A stretch of DNA of 64,000 nt from Sediminicola sp035798135 (GTDB taxonomy: Bacteria; Bacteroidota; Bacteroidia; Flavobacteriales; Flavobacteriaceae): positions 1 to 64,000 of the forward strand of contig JAPFBR010000004.1 in assembly GCA_035798135.1 (NCBI GenBank). Reading direction: 5' to 3'. Positions 18,329-26,947 of this stretch are shown piece by piece. The position numbers and the translations under genes are program-made. The notes beneath the pieces are model-generated. The model worked only from the letters and a program-made list of their open reading frames with translations, did no database searches and was not told where the DNA came from. Each line of letters opens with the position of its first letter. Within the stretch, counting starts at the first letter, position 1.

Positions 18329-18626
18329 TTTATGGCGCATCCTGATCCAAATACAAAAGGAATGACTTTAGCCTGACCTTTTACAATACTAGCATCCTTT
18401 TTATAAAGGGCCCAACTCACAATAGTAATGTCCAAGGAATTTTATTGTCCCTATTCAAAGATGAGACAATGTATCTATAAACAACAACTACCAATCCAGG
18501 ACGTTCTGCAGGCACTCTTATTAAATCCTATGCGTTTTCCAACTATTGGGTTGACTCCATAATAAAATTTATCCCGTTGCCTTAAATGGCTCAAAGAAAC
18601 TATTACCCGATTGGGGTACATTAAAC
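18329..18626. other. Gene-free spacer, possibly a decayed reading frame
   Basis: About 300 bases between two strong terminators with no intact reading frame. In one minus-strand frame, hydrophobic stretches (such as LVVVVYRYIVSSL) are interrupted by stop codons, which could be the remains of a small membrane protein. No structured RNA, repeat or mobile-element end is apparent. Confidence 0.4.
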
Positions 18627-18660
18627 AAAAAGGGCGCGAAGATAACTTCGCGCCCTTTTT
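18627..18660 (-). terminator. Strong terminator of the following envelope-protein gene
   Basis: Perfect 15-bp stem AAAAAGGGCGCGAAG / CTTCGCGCCCTTTTT with loop ATAA, 18 bases after the stop of the minus-strand gene at 18679. The flanking A/T runs make it symmetrical. Confidence 0.95.
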
Positions 18661-18678
18661 ATGAATAAAATATTGTAT

Positions 18679-19695
18679 CTACCTAAACCCGAAGTTGACG
18701 CCAACCGCTAGGTTATTGAATTCAGCAAGGGTGTAGTCCACGTTCAACCTAAAGAAGCCCAATTTTAATTTGGCTCCAACAGTACCGGTTACACCACTTA
18801 CATCAGATTTAAAGGAAAAAGGATCTGTATAGGTTTGTGATTGGAAAGGTCCTGACTGTACCCTGTAAGTACCCAAGATATCTGTATTGGATTTTCCCGT
18901 CATGTACCCCAATCCTCCATAAAAATTAATGATGGGCAATTTAGTGGAGACTACGGCCTGAAATGCCCATGTATCCATTTTTGTATCAACTTTTTGATCT
19001 TCTCCGGCCACTACATTGGTATTGGTGAAATCATAGGTACCGTCCAAGTGGGTATATCCTATCACTGCAGAAATTGCGATCGGCAAAATCTTGTCCGCAG
19101 GCAAATGCTTTGTCAGTTCGTGCTGAATACCAACTCCATATAAACCAACAGCAACATCTTCAGTAGCTATTTTCGGTAAAAACCTAACCTTGACTTCAGT
19201 TCCTTTGATAAGTCCCACACTCACCTGCAAATAGGCCGATGGCACAAAGTCAATCCCTTCAGCGGACAAGCCGGAAGGAAGATCAAATTCTTCTCTTGTG
19301 ATAACTCCTGGGGCAACCTCTCCTTCAACAAGTACTCTTAAACCTTCTATATCCCCCAAAGCTGTTGAAACTGTTTTGGAGGCACTCCCATCTACAAATT
19401 GCAAATTTTCATAATCGGCTGTATTCAGAACAAACGACTTTTTGTCCTCCTTATTCTTAAAAGAGGTCATGTTGCCAATAATGGATATTTCAAAGCCTAA
19501 CAATGGCTTGGCATCAGCGGTATTGTACCATCCGTTGGAAATACTGTATAGTGCCCCTTCGGAAACTGGATTTAAATAATCGTTCAAAAATTGTTCAGCA
19601 TCGTTGATACCAGCCGCAAAAATATCGTTTGGATTGGACTGGGCAGAACCCGCCATAACAATGGTCAAACAAAATAACAAAAGTATTTTTTTCAT
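18679..19695 (-). CDS. Putative outer-membrane protein, DUF6588-like
   Basis: A 338-residue protein with a signal peptide ending near GSAQS (residue 19). The pattern is N-terminal NPNDIFAAGINDAEQFLNDYLNPVSEGALYSISNGWYNTA, then a long run of alternating beta strands ending in aromatic residues (GVNFGFR). This fits a family of predicted outer-membrane barrels that I associate, from memory, with DUF6588. No function is known. Its gene lies downstream of gyrB on the same strand but is separated from it by a terminator. Confidence 0.7.
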   Translation of the reverse strand: MKKILLLFCLTIVMAGSAQSNPNDIFAAGINDAEQFLNDYLNPVSEGALYSISNGWYNTADAKPLLGFEISIIGNMTSFKNKEDKKSFVLNTADYENLQFVDGSASKTVSTALGDIEGLRVLVEGEVAPGVITREEFDLPSGLSAEGIDFVPSAYLQVSVGLIKGTEVKVRFLPKIATEDVAVGLYGVGIQHELTKHLPADKILPIAISAVIGYTHLDGTYDFTNTNVVAGEDQKVDTKMDTWAFQAVVSTKLPIINFYGGLGYMTGKSNTDILGTYRVQSGPFQSQTYTDPFSFKSDVSGVTGTVGAKLKLGFFRLNVDYTLAEFNNLAVGVNFGFR

Positions 19696-19792
19696 CTCTT
19701 TTCAAGTTTTTTTTCCTTTACCTATAACCTAAAAAGATGAAAATAATTGTGCTATCCCTGTCCTAATCTGATAAAAAATTTGCTAAAGCCAA

Positions 19793-19819
19793 AAAACTCG
19801 CACTGAGGGTGCGAGTTTT
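19793..19819 (-). terminator. Terminator of gyrB
   Basis: Stem AAAACTCGCAC / GTGCGAGTTTT with a 5-base loop, 21 bases after the gyrB stop codon. It isolates gyrB from the downstream envelope gene. Confidence 0.9.
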
Positions 19820-19840
19820 AATTATATATCTACTTATTTA

Positions 19841-21796
19841 TTATACGTCAATATTGGCATAGACGGCATTTTTCTCAATGAATTCCCTTCTTGGCGGAAC
19901 CTCATCGCCCATTAACATGGAAAAGACCCTATCGGTTTCCGTAGCATTGTCTATGGTGATCTGTCTAAGTGTTCTGAAATCCGGATTCATCGTAGTATCC
20001 CACAATTGCTCGGCATTCATCTCTCCAAGACCCTTATAACGTTGGATCCCAACACTGCCATTAAAACTATCTGCTATCTCATCACGCTCCTTATCGGACC
20101 ATGCATAGCGTTTTTTTGTTCCTTTTTTTACCAAATACAAAGGTGGCGTAGCAATATAAACGTGTCCTCCTTCGATCAACTCCCTCATATAACGGAAGAA
20201 GAAAGTCAATATCAACGTTTCAATATGGCTACCATCGACATCCGCATCACACATGATGACTACCTTGTGGTATCTCAACTTATCCAAGTTCAAGGCCTTA
20301 CTGTCATCCTCGGTCCCTATGGTTACTCCAAGAGCGGTATAGATGTTCTTGATCTCTTCGTTCTCAAAAACTCTATGCTGCATGGCTTTTTCCACATTCA
20401 AAATCTTACCACGAAGCGGAAGGATTGCTTGAAAATTACGGTCCCTCCCTTGTTTGGCGGTACCACCTGCAGAATCTCCCTCGACCAAGAATACTTCGCA
20501 CAACTTAGGATCTTGTTCAGAGCAATCCGAAAGTTTTCCAGGCAAGCCACCGATACTCATCACGGTCTTCCTCTGTACCATCTCACGTGCCTTTGTAGCT
20601 GCATGTCTGGCCTGTGCTGCCAAAATAACTTTCTGTACAATGGTTTTGGCATCTTCTGGGTTTTCTTCCAGATAATTGGTCAGCATTTCGGATACTGCCT
20701 GGCTTACCGCCGCAGAAACTTCCCTGTTCCCCAATTTAGTTTTTGTCTGTCCTTCAAATTGAGGTTCTGCTACCTTTACGGAAATAATAGCCGTTAGTCC
20801 CTCTCTAAAGTCATCCCCCTGTACTTCAAACTTCAACTTGTCCAACATTCCCGAGGCATCGGCATACTTCTTTAAAGTAGAGGTCAAGCCCCTTCTAAAA
20901 CCAGAAAGATGCGTACCACCTTCATGGGTATTGATGTTGTTTACATAAGAGTGGAGGTTCTCCGTATACGAAGTATTGTATACCATGGCAACTTCCACTG
21001 GTATTTCATTTTTCTCCCCTTCTATGGAGATGATATTTTTTATCAGTTGTTCCCGGTTTCCATCCAAAAACTTAATAAACTCCTTTAATCCTTCTTCAGA
21101 ATAAAAACGTTCGCTCACGAACTCGCCTTTATCATCCTTCTGACGTTTATCCGTTAAAGTAATCCCTACGCCTTTGTTTAAAAATGAAAGCTCCCGCATT
21201 CTATTTGCCAAAGTTTCATAGCTAAATTCAATGGTTTGGGTAAAGATGGATTCATCTGGATAGAAGGTAACAACCGTACCTCTTTCTTCAGTTTCACCTA
21301 TACTCTTTACCGGATATAGCGCCTTACCTCTTTCGTATTCCTGTTCCCAAACAACACCATCCCTATAGACCGTAGCCCTTAAATGTTTGGAAAGGGCATT
21401 TACAACAGAAACCCCAACCCCGTGGAGTCCCCCTGAAACTTTATAGGAATCTTTATCAAATTTACCACCGGCACCAATTTTGGTCATTACAACCTCAAGG
21501 GCAGATACGCCTTCTTTTTTGTGAAGATCTACGGGAATACCCCTACCATTATCTTTTGTGGTTATGGAATTATCTTCGTTTATGACAACAGATATGGTAT
21601 CACAGTGACCACCCATGGCCTCATCAATGGAGTTATCCACTACCTCATATACCAAATGGTGAAGACCCCTAGTACCAACATCCCCGATATACATGGAAGG
21701 ACGCATACGTACATGCTCCATTCCCTCTAGGGCCTGAATACTATCTGCTGAATAATTATTCTTTTTTTGCTCTCCTTTATTTGCTTCTTCGCTCAT
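19841..21796 (-). CDS. gyrB: DNA gyrase subunit B
   Basis: ATPase subunit of the type II topoisomerase that introduces negative supercoils, working with GyrA. Its 651 residues contain the GHKL ATPase domain (MRPSMYIGD, EVVDNSIDEAMGG, DNGRGIPVD, GLHGVGVSVVNALS), the transducer domain, and the TOPRIM domain (FLVEGDSAGGTAKQG, PLRGKILNVEKA, DADVDGSHI). The C-terminus has the IQRYKGLGEMNAEQLW motif. The length fits the short gyrase B of this phylum. A GyrB assignment is preferred over ParE from the motif wording and size. Confidence 0.96.
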   Translation of the reverse strand: MSEEANKGEQKKNNYSADSIQALEGMEHVRMRPSMYIGDVGTRGLHHLVYEVVDNSIDEAMGGHCDTISVVINEDNSITTKDNGRGIPVDLHKKEGVSALEVVMTKIGAGGKFDKDSYKVSGGLHGVGVSVVNALSKHLRATVYRDGVVWEQEYERGKALYPVKSIGETEERGTVVTFYPDESIFTQTIEFSYETLANRMRELSFLNKGVGITLTDKRQKDDKGEFVSERFYSEEGLKEFIKFLDGNREQLIKNIISIEGEKNEIPVEVAMVYNTSYTENLHSYVNNINTHEGGTHLSGFRRGLTSTLKKYADASGMLDKLKFEVQGDDFREGLTAIISVKVAEPQFEGQTKTKLGNREVSAAVSQAVSEMLTNYLEENPEDAKTIVQKVILAAQARHAATKAREMVQRKTVMSIGGLPGKLSDCSEQDPKLCEVFLVEGDSAGGTAKQGRDRNFQAILPLRGKILNVEKAMQHRVFENEEIKNIYTALGVTIGTEDDSKALNLDKLRYHKVVIMCDADVDGSHIETLILTFFFRYMRELIEGGHVYIATPPLYLVKKGTKKRYAWSDKERDEIADSFNGSVGIQRYKGLGEMNAEQLWDTTMNPDFRTLRQITIDNATETDRVFSMLMGDEVPPRREFIEKNAVYANIDV

Positions 21797-21834
21797 AAAT
21801 TAATGGTTGTTTCATTATAATTTTAGCAATCCTA

Positions 21835-21842
21835 CAAATATA
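21835..21842 (-). promoter_or_regulatory. -7 box upstream of gyrB
   Basis: TATATTTG on the minus strand fits TAnnTTTG and lies 38 bases upstream of the gyrB ATG. A matching -33 element is not obvious. Confidence 0.45.
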
Positions 21843-22016
21843 AGCAATACCCCACAGATTACGGTTTTTATACCCCTAACACCCTTTTAAGTTATCAACA
21901 AAAATTGTGGAAAATGAAGGTAGCCTTCAAAAAGTTGAGAATTACGCTTAAAATAGCTTAAAACAAGTCCAAATGAAGAATTTTACCTCGTTTCTCCCAA
22001 TCATAAATGATATAAA

Positions 22017-22043
22017 CAAAAAAAGCACCTGTTAAAGGCGCTT
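22017..22043 (-). terminator. Terminator of asnB
   Basis: On the minus strand, AAGCGCCT / AGGTGCTT (one G:U pair) is followed by a run of U from the A tract at 22017-22024. It lies 60 bases after the asnB stop and before the gyrB promoter. Confidence 0.8.
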
Positions 22044-22104
22044 CTTAAGGACTAATTATAATTAAAAACTGACTAAACAGCTTACTAATTCGAAATGCTA
22101 AGAC

Positions 22105-23775
22105 TTATTTCTGGTATGCATCGGCATGCACTTTTGATACCGCTCTTCCAGATGGATCGTTCATGTTCTTAAAGGCTTCATCCCATTCCAAAGCCACAGG
22201 AGTACTGCAAGCTACGGAAGGTACCGATGGCACACATAATGCTGCCGCATCGGAAGGAAAATGGGATTCAAAAATTGTTCTATAATAGAATTCTTCCTTA
22301 CTGGTTGGGGTTTGCAATGGAAACCTATACTTGGCATTTGCAAATTGCTCATCCGTTATCTCTATGTTCACCATCTCTTTCAAGGTATCGATCCAACTAT
22401 ACCCTACCCCATCCGAGAACTGTTCTTTTTGTCTCCAGGCAATGCTCTCCGGAAGCATGTCCTCAAAGGCTTTACGGACCACCCATTTTTCCATGCGTTC
22501 GCCATTGATCATCTTATCCCTTGGGTTGATGCGCATAGCTACATCCATAAACTCCTTGTCCAAAAATGGAACCCTGCCCTCAATTCCCCAAGCCGCCAGT
22601 GATTTGTTGGCCCTTAAGCAATCGTACATGTGCAACTTATCCAATTTGCGTACTGTTTCCTCATGAAAATCCTTTGGACTTGGTGCCTTGTGGAAATATA
22701 AATATCCTCCGAACAACTCATCTGCCCCTTCACCTGACAATACCATTTTAATTCCCATGGATTTAATGACCCTAGCCATTAGATACATTGGCGTAGACGC
22801 CCTAATGGTGGTAATATCGTAGGTCTCCAAGTTATAGACTACATCCTTGATGGCATCCAAGCCTTCCTGAATGGTAAATTTTATTTCGTGATGAATGGTT
22901 CCTATGTGTTTTGCCACCTTCTGTGCCGCAGCCAAATCCGGTGATCCCTCTAAACCTACGGAGAACGAGTGCAATTGAGGCCACCAAGCTTCGGTAGTAT
23001 CATCGGACTCAATTCTCTTTTGGGAATATCTCTTTGCTATGGCAGAGGTAACGGAAGAATCCAACCCGCCCGAAAGCAATACCCCATAAGGCACATCGGA
23101 CATAAGTTGCCTGTGTACAGCCGCTTCAAGGGCTACCTTGATTTCATCAATGCTGGTCTTGTTCTCCTTAACCGCATCGTAATCCATCCAATCCCTGGAA
23201 TACCAACGTTTCAATTCCCCATCCTTACTGTGCAGGTAATGCCCAGGAGGAAACAGTTCAATTTTTGTACAGGTACCTTCCAAAGCCTTTAATTCAGAGG
23301 CAACATAGAACGTTCCGTTTTGGTCCCAGCCCATATACAAGGGAATAATGCCCATATGATCCCTGGCAATGAAATATTCATCCTTCTCGGCATCGTAAAT
23401 GGCGAAACCGAATATGCCGTTCATCTCATCCAAGAATTCAACTCCCTTTTCTTTGTAAAGTGCCAAAATAACTTCACAGTCAGATTCGGTCTGAAAATTA
23501 TAGGTGCCTTCAAATTGCTTGCGCAATTCCCTATGGTTATAAATTTCCCCATTGGCAGCAAGAATTAATTTTTTGTCTTCACTAACTAAGGGCTGTTTTC
23601 CAGACGCAGGATCTACAATAGCCAGACGCTCATGGGCCAAGATAGCCTTGTCATCCGAATAAATTCCGCTCCAATCTGGACCCCTATGCCTCACTTTTTT
23701 GGACATTTCCAATAATTGAGGTCTTAACACTTCTGTGCTCTCCTTAACATCAAACGCACAAACTATTCCACACAT
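22105..23775 (-). CDS. asnB: Asparagine synthase B (glutamine-hydrolysing)
   Basis: Makes asparagine from aspartate, ATP and glutamine in the cytoplasm. The N-terminus MCGIVCAF exposes Cys2, the class II glutaminase nucleophile, with the RLAIVDPASGKQPL and NGEIYNHRELR motifs. The synthetase half carries the pyrophosphate loop LSGGLDSSV near residues 232-240 and SGEGADELFGGY. At 556 residues it matches the AsnB length of proteobacteria. It is monocistronic with a terminator and an upstream divergent spacer. Confidence 0.96.
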   Translation of the reverse strand: MCGIVCAFDVKESTEVLRPQLLEMSKKVRHRGPDWSGIYSDDKAILAHERLAIVDPASGKQPLVSEDKKLILAANGEIYNHRELRKQFEGTYNFQTESDCEVILALYKEKGVEFLDEMNGIFGFAIYDAEKDEYFIARDHMGIIPLYMGWDQNGTFYVASELKALEGTCTKIELFPPGHYLHSKDGELKRWYSRDWMDYDAVKENKTSIDEIKVALEAAVHRQLMSDVPYGVLLSGGLDSSVTSAIAKRYSQKRIESDDTTEAWWPQLHSFSVGLEGSPDLAAAQKVAKHIGTIHHEIKFTIQEGLDAIKDVVYNLETYDITTIRASTPMYLMARVIKSMGIKMVLSGEGADELFGGYLYFHKAPSPKDFHEETVRKLDKLHMYDCLRANKSLAAWGIEGRVPFLDKEFMDVAMRINPRDKMINGERMEKWVVRKAFEDMLPESIAWRQKEQFSDGVGYSWIDTLKEMVNIEITDEQFANAKYRFPLQTPTSKEEFYYRTIFESHFPSDAAALCVPSVPSVACSTPVALEWDEAFKNMNDPSGRAVSKVHADAYQK

Positions 23776-24016
23776 AACAATGATTTTATATCAATAATAA
23801 GGCAAAGATGCGCTTTATGTTTCAATTGAAAAACATAAAAGGCTTAATAGGTTACAATTTATAATATTATTTATCCATTATATACTAAACTATAATAAAA
23901 TAAAGCCAAACTGGCTTTTAATGAGAACATTTTGTAAGTTGATGAAACTTTTCCGACATTTATATCCATAACTAATGGATACTCCATTTAATTAAGAACC
24001 TAACAAATTCAATACA

Positions 24017-24556
24017 ATGAAAAAATTAATCACACTAGCTGTTATCGCATTAACTTTTACCTTCACTTCTGCGACGGCACAAGAGTTCAGTGGTATGGAC
24101 AAGAGTCCAGCTGATATTGCATCTTATCCATCGAGCTACAAAATCGCTAATAAATATGCCAAAATTGTTTATAGTAGACCACAACTAAATGGACGTTCTT
24201 TGGCAGAATTGGCTCCTGCAGGTAAGGTTTGGAGAACAGGTGCCAATGAATCTGCGGAACTTACATTGTACACTACGGTTAAAATTGGGGATAAAATGAT
24301 TCCTGCAGGTTCCTATTCTTTGTTCACCATTCCTGGAGAGGATACGTGGACCGTGATCATCAATAGTAAATTGAACCAATGGGGTGCTTATTCCTATGAT
24401 GAAAGTGCGGATGTGGCCAGAATAATGGGCAAGGTTAGTACTGGCTCAGATTCTTTGGAAGCTTTTTCCATCGCTTTTGATGAAGCCAATAACGGTAATT
24501 TGGTAATGGGTTGGGGAACGACTAGAGTAACAGTACCTTTTAGTGTTCCTATGTAA
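24017..24556 (+). CDS. DUF2911-family exported protein
   Basis: A 179-residue protein with a signal peptide ending near TATAQ (residue 22). The DUF2911 core is clear: YAKIVYSRPQLNGR, LAPAGKVWRTGANESAEL, IPAGSYSLFTIPG and WTVIINSKLNQWGAYSYDE. The family is common in Bacteroidota and has no established function. It is a single gene with its own terminator. Confidence 0.9.
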   Translation: MKKLITLAVIALTFTFTSATAQEFSGMDKSPADIASYPSSYKIANKYAKIVYSRPQLNGRSLAELAPAGKVWRTGANESAELTLYTTVKIGDKMIPAGSYSLFTIPGEDTWTVIINSKLNQWGAYSYDESADVARIMGKVSTGSDSLEAFSIAFDEANNGNLVMGWGTTRVTVPFSVPM

Positions 24557-24575
24557 TTCATTCAAGAAAAGAAGT

Positions 24576-24607
24576 AAAAAAACCGAGGCAAATGCCTCGG
24601 TTTTTTT
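24576..24607 (+). terminator. Terminator of the DUF2911 gene
   Basis: Perfect stem AAAAAAACCGAGGCA / TGCCTCGGTTTTTTT with loop AA, 19 bases after the stop codon. Confidence 0.95.
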
Positions 24608-24678
24608 ATTTGCATCTACTTAGTCCTGTCCAAAATCAATATTACCTATTAATTTAGAATCTCCATACAATTAGTACC

Positions 24679-24686
24679 TAACTTTG
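24679..24686 (+). promoter_or_regulatory. -7 box immediately upstream of the FUSC gene
   Basis: TAACTTTG fits TAnnTTTG and ends only 4 bases before the ATG at 24691, so a transcript started from it would have almost no leader. No convincing -33 TTG is visible. Confidence 0.4.
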
Positions 24687-24690
24687 CACA

Positions 24691-26934
24691 ATGTTAAAAG
24701 ACTACTTAAAATGGACTTGGCTATTTCTCAAAAGCTCCAACTTTTATAGAGGGGTGCTATTGACCGTTGCCGTGCTGATTCCCTTGATCAGCTTCGATAT
24801 AGCGGGCCATATAGCCTATGGGATATCAATTGCCATGGGGGTTTTTCTAAATGCACCCAGCAATACCCCAGGGACTTTTAAAAGAAAGAACATTAGTACG
24901 CTTTTGAGCATTGGCCTGACGATGTTGGTCACCCTAGCTATTAATTACGCCAAAATTCATTTTATAATCCTAATCGCGGCCTTATTGGTTGTTTCCTTCG
25001 TTGTTTCTTTGATTGCCGCTTACGGGTTTAGAGGTTCTCTGATTGCTTTCTCAGGGCTATTGGCCATGACCTTGGCTCTTGCACGGGACATTTCGGAATT
25101 TAGTATTTGGCTACATGTAGGCCTTATTGGGATTGGAGGAATTTGGTTTTTGATCATGTCCTGGGCATTCCAGTGTCTTTCCCCTAAAAAGGATGAAGAT
25201 CAAATATTGTCCGAGACCCTTTATCTGACCGGTAGCTACCTTAAAGCAAGGGGTAAATTATTGACCAAAAGAACCAAACGGGAAAAATTATTGACCAAAA
25301 TACACAACCTACAGACCCAACTGACCGAAAAACATGAGGTACTACGGGAGCTCCTGCTCAGTGAAAGGCAAAAAGTTGGACGTTCTGGTTTTGATGAAAA
25401 AAGAGTACTTATTTTAATCACTTTGGTCGATATCCTAGAACTGGCCCTTGCAAACACCCTTAACTACAACCAAATTGATGATCTATTCGGAGATCAACAC
25501 CACTTGCTCCCATTCAGGAATTTAAATATTACCATGGGCAGTCATTTACAGGTACTATCTGAGATATTAGTGCGCAAAAAAAAGGTACAGAGCAAAGATG
25601 AACTTTTGGAGGCTTCAGAAAAGGCCCAAATTGCCATTAGGGATTATCTAACGGAAGTACCTTTGCCAGAAGGTCGTGAGGGAGCAATTATCCTGAGAAA
25701 TTTATTGGATTACCAAGAGCAACAAATTGAAAAAGTGAGGTCTATAAGAAGGGTGATGGCCAATGTGGAGGATGCCAATAAAATAGTCCTCAAAAAAAAG
25801 GACGCCAAGCAATTTATCACAACCCAAGAATATAGTTTGAATATCCTTTTACAGCATTTGAGTCTAAATTCGCCCATTTGCAGGCATGCCCTTAGACTGA
25901 CCATTGCTGTAGGGGTGGGTTTTTTATTGGGCACCTTACTGGGAATTCGGAATCCGTATTGGATTGTACTTACCTTAATTGTACTAATGCGGCCAAGTTA
26001 TGGACTTACAAAGTCCCGTGCCATAGAACGAATCATTGGCACCTTGATTGGAGCTGCGGTTGCCATTCTTATCATCCTACTGACCGATAACATCGTAGTC
26101 TATAAAATTTTGGCTATCATTTCCTTGACCCTGGCCTTTTCACTCATCGTACAGAGTTACCGTTCTGCTGCTGCATTTATAACCCTCTTTATCATCTTTG
26201 TGTATGCCCTGATCAATCCAAATAGTTTCCAAGTGGTACAATATAGGATCTTGGATACGGCAATAGGTGCGGTCTTGGCCGTCATTGCCAACTATACCCT
26301 TTGGCCAACGTGGGAGTTCATGAACATCAATAGTTTTATACAGGTCATGGTAAAAAAAAACAAGGCTTATTTATTGGCTATACAAAGGCTTTATCATTCC
26401 AAAAAAATAACGGAGTTGGATTATAAAATACCTCGGAAGGAGGCTTTTTTGGCAGTTAGTAATCTAAATGCCGCTTTCCAACGCATGACACAGGATCCCA
26501 AATCAAAACAAAAAGAAATGGGACTTACGTATGATATGGTTACGTTGAACAATACCTTTTTATCCGCACTGGCCTCCTTGGGAAGTTTTATACAAAATCA
26601 TAAGACCACTGAACCAAGCGCCCATTTTGATGCTTTCATTGCCAATATCCAAAATAATTTAGAGGAAACAGAAGCCTTATTGGACAAATCAAGTAAACCA
26701 GAACTATTGGATCATGTTGATATGGAGACCGCAAAAAAAGAGCTCCAAAATTCCTATAACGCTTTGGTTAATGAACGCAATGAACAAATAAAAGCTGGAG
26801 TAACCGTTATTGGTCAGGATATGAAAGTATTACTACAGGAAGCCCATTTGATTTCCAATCAGTTGATATGGCTCAAAAGCCTGTCTGAAGACTTAAAAAA
26901 GAACACCGCCAAATACGAGACCATATGTAGCTAA
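24691..26934 (+). CDS. FUSC-family inner-membrane protein (YccS-like)
   Basis: A 747-residue membrane protein built as two membrane bundles separated and followed by cytoplasmic helical regions. The first bundle covers about residues 15-165, and a long charged helical region follows to about 400. The second bundle at about 400-545 contains NPYWIVLTLIVLMRPSYGLTKSRAIERIIGTLIGA, the FUSC signature (PxW...RPxxGxTxxRxxxRxxGTxxG). The C-terminal 200 residues are helical and soluble. FUSC proteins resemble aromatic acid exporters and fusaric acid resistance pumps; the substrate here is unknown. Its 3' end is 13 bases from a convergent gene, with no terminator between. Confidence 0.88.
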   Translation: MLKDYLKWTWLFLKSSNFYRGVLLTVAVLIPLISFDIAGHIAYGISIAMGVFLNAPSNTPGTFKRKNISTLLSIGLTMLVTLAINYAKIHFIILIAALLVVSFVVSLIAAYGFRGSLIAFSGLLAMTLALARDISEFSIWLHVGLIGIGGIWFLIMSWAFQCLSPKKDEDQILSETLYLTGSYLKARGKLLTKRTKREKLLTKIHNLQTQLTEKHEVLRELLLSERQKVGRSGFDEKRVLILITLVDILELALANTLNYNQIDDLFGDQHHLLPFRNLNITMGSHLQVLSEILVRKKKVQSKDELLEASEKAQIAIRDYLTEVPLPEGREGAIILRNLLDYQEQQIEKVRSIRRVMANVEDANKIVLKKKDAKQFITTQEYSLNILLQHLSLNSPICRHALRLTIAVGVGFLLGTLLGIRNPYWIVLTLIVLMRPSYGLTKSRAIERIIGTLIGAAVAILIILLTDNIVVYKILAIISLTLAFSLIVQSYRSAAAFITLFIIFVYALINPNSFQVVQYRILDTAIGAVLAVIANYTLWPTWEFMNINSFIQVMVKKNKAYLLAIQRLYHSKKITELDYKIPRKEAFLAVSNLNAAFQRMTQDPKSKQKEMGLTYDMVTLNNTFLSALASLGSFIQNHKTTEPSAHFDAFIANIQNNLEETEALLDKSSKPELLDHVDMETAKKELQNSYNALVNERNEQIKAGVTVIGQDMKVLLQEAHLISNQLIWLKSLSEDLKKNTAKYETICS

Positions 26935-26947
26935 TGAGCCACTTTTT

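Noticed and set aside
20006..20797. Long plus-strand reading frame of 263 codons opposite gyrB
   Set aside because: It is the antisense shadow of a fully conserved gyrB; the translation shows no family pattern, signal or plausible composition.
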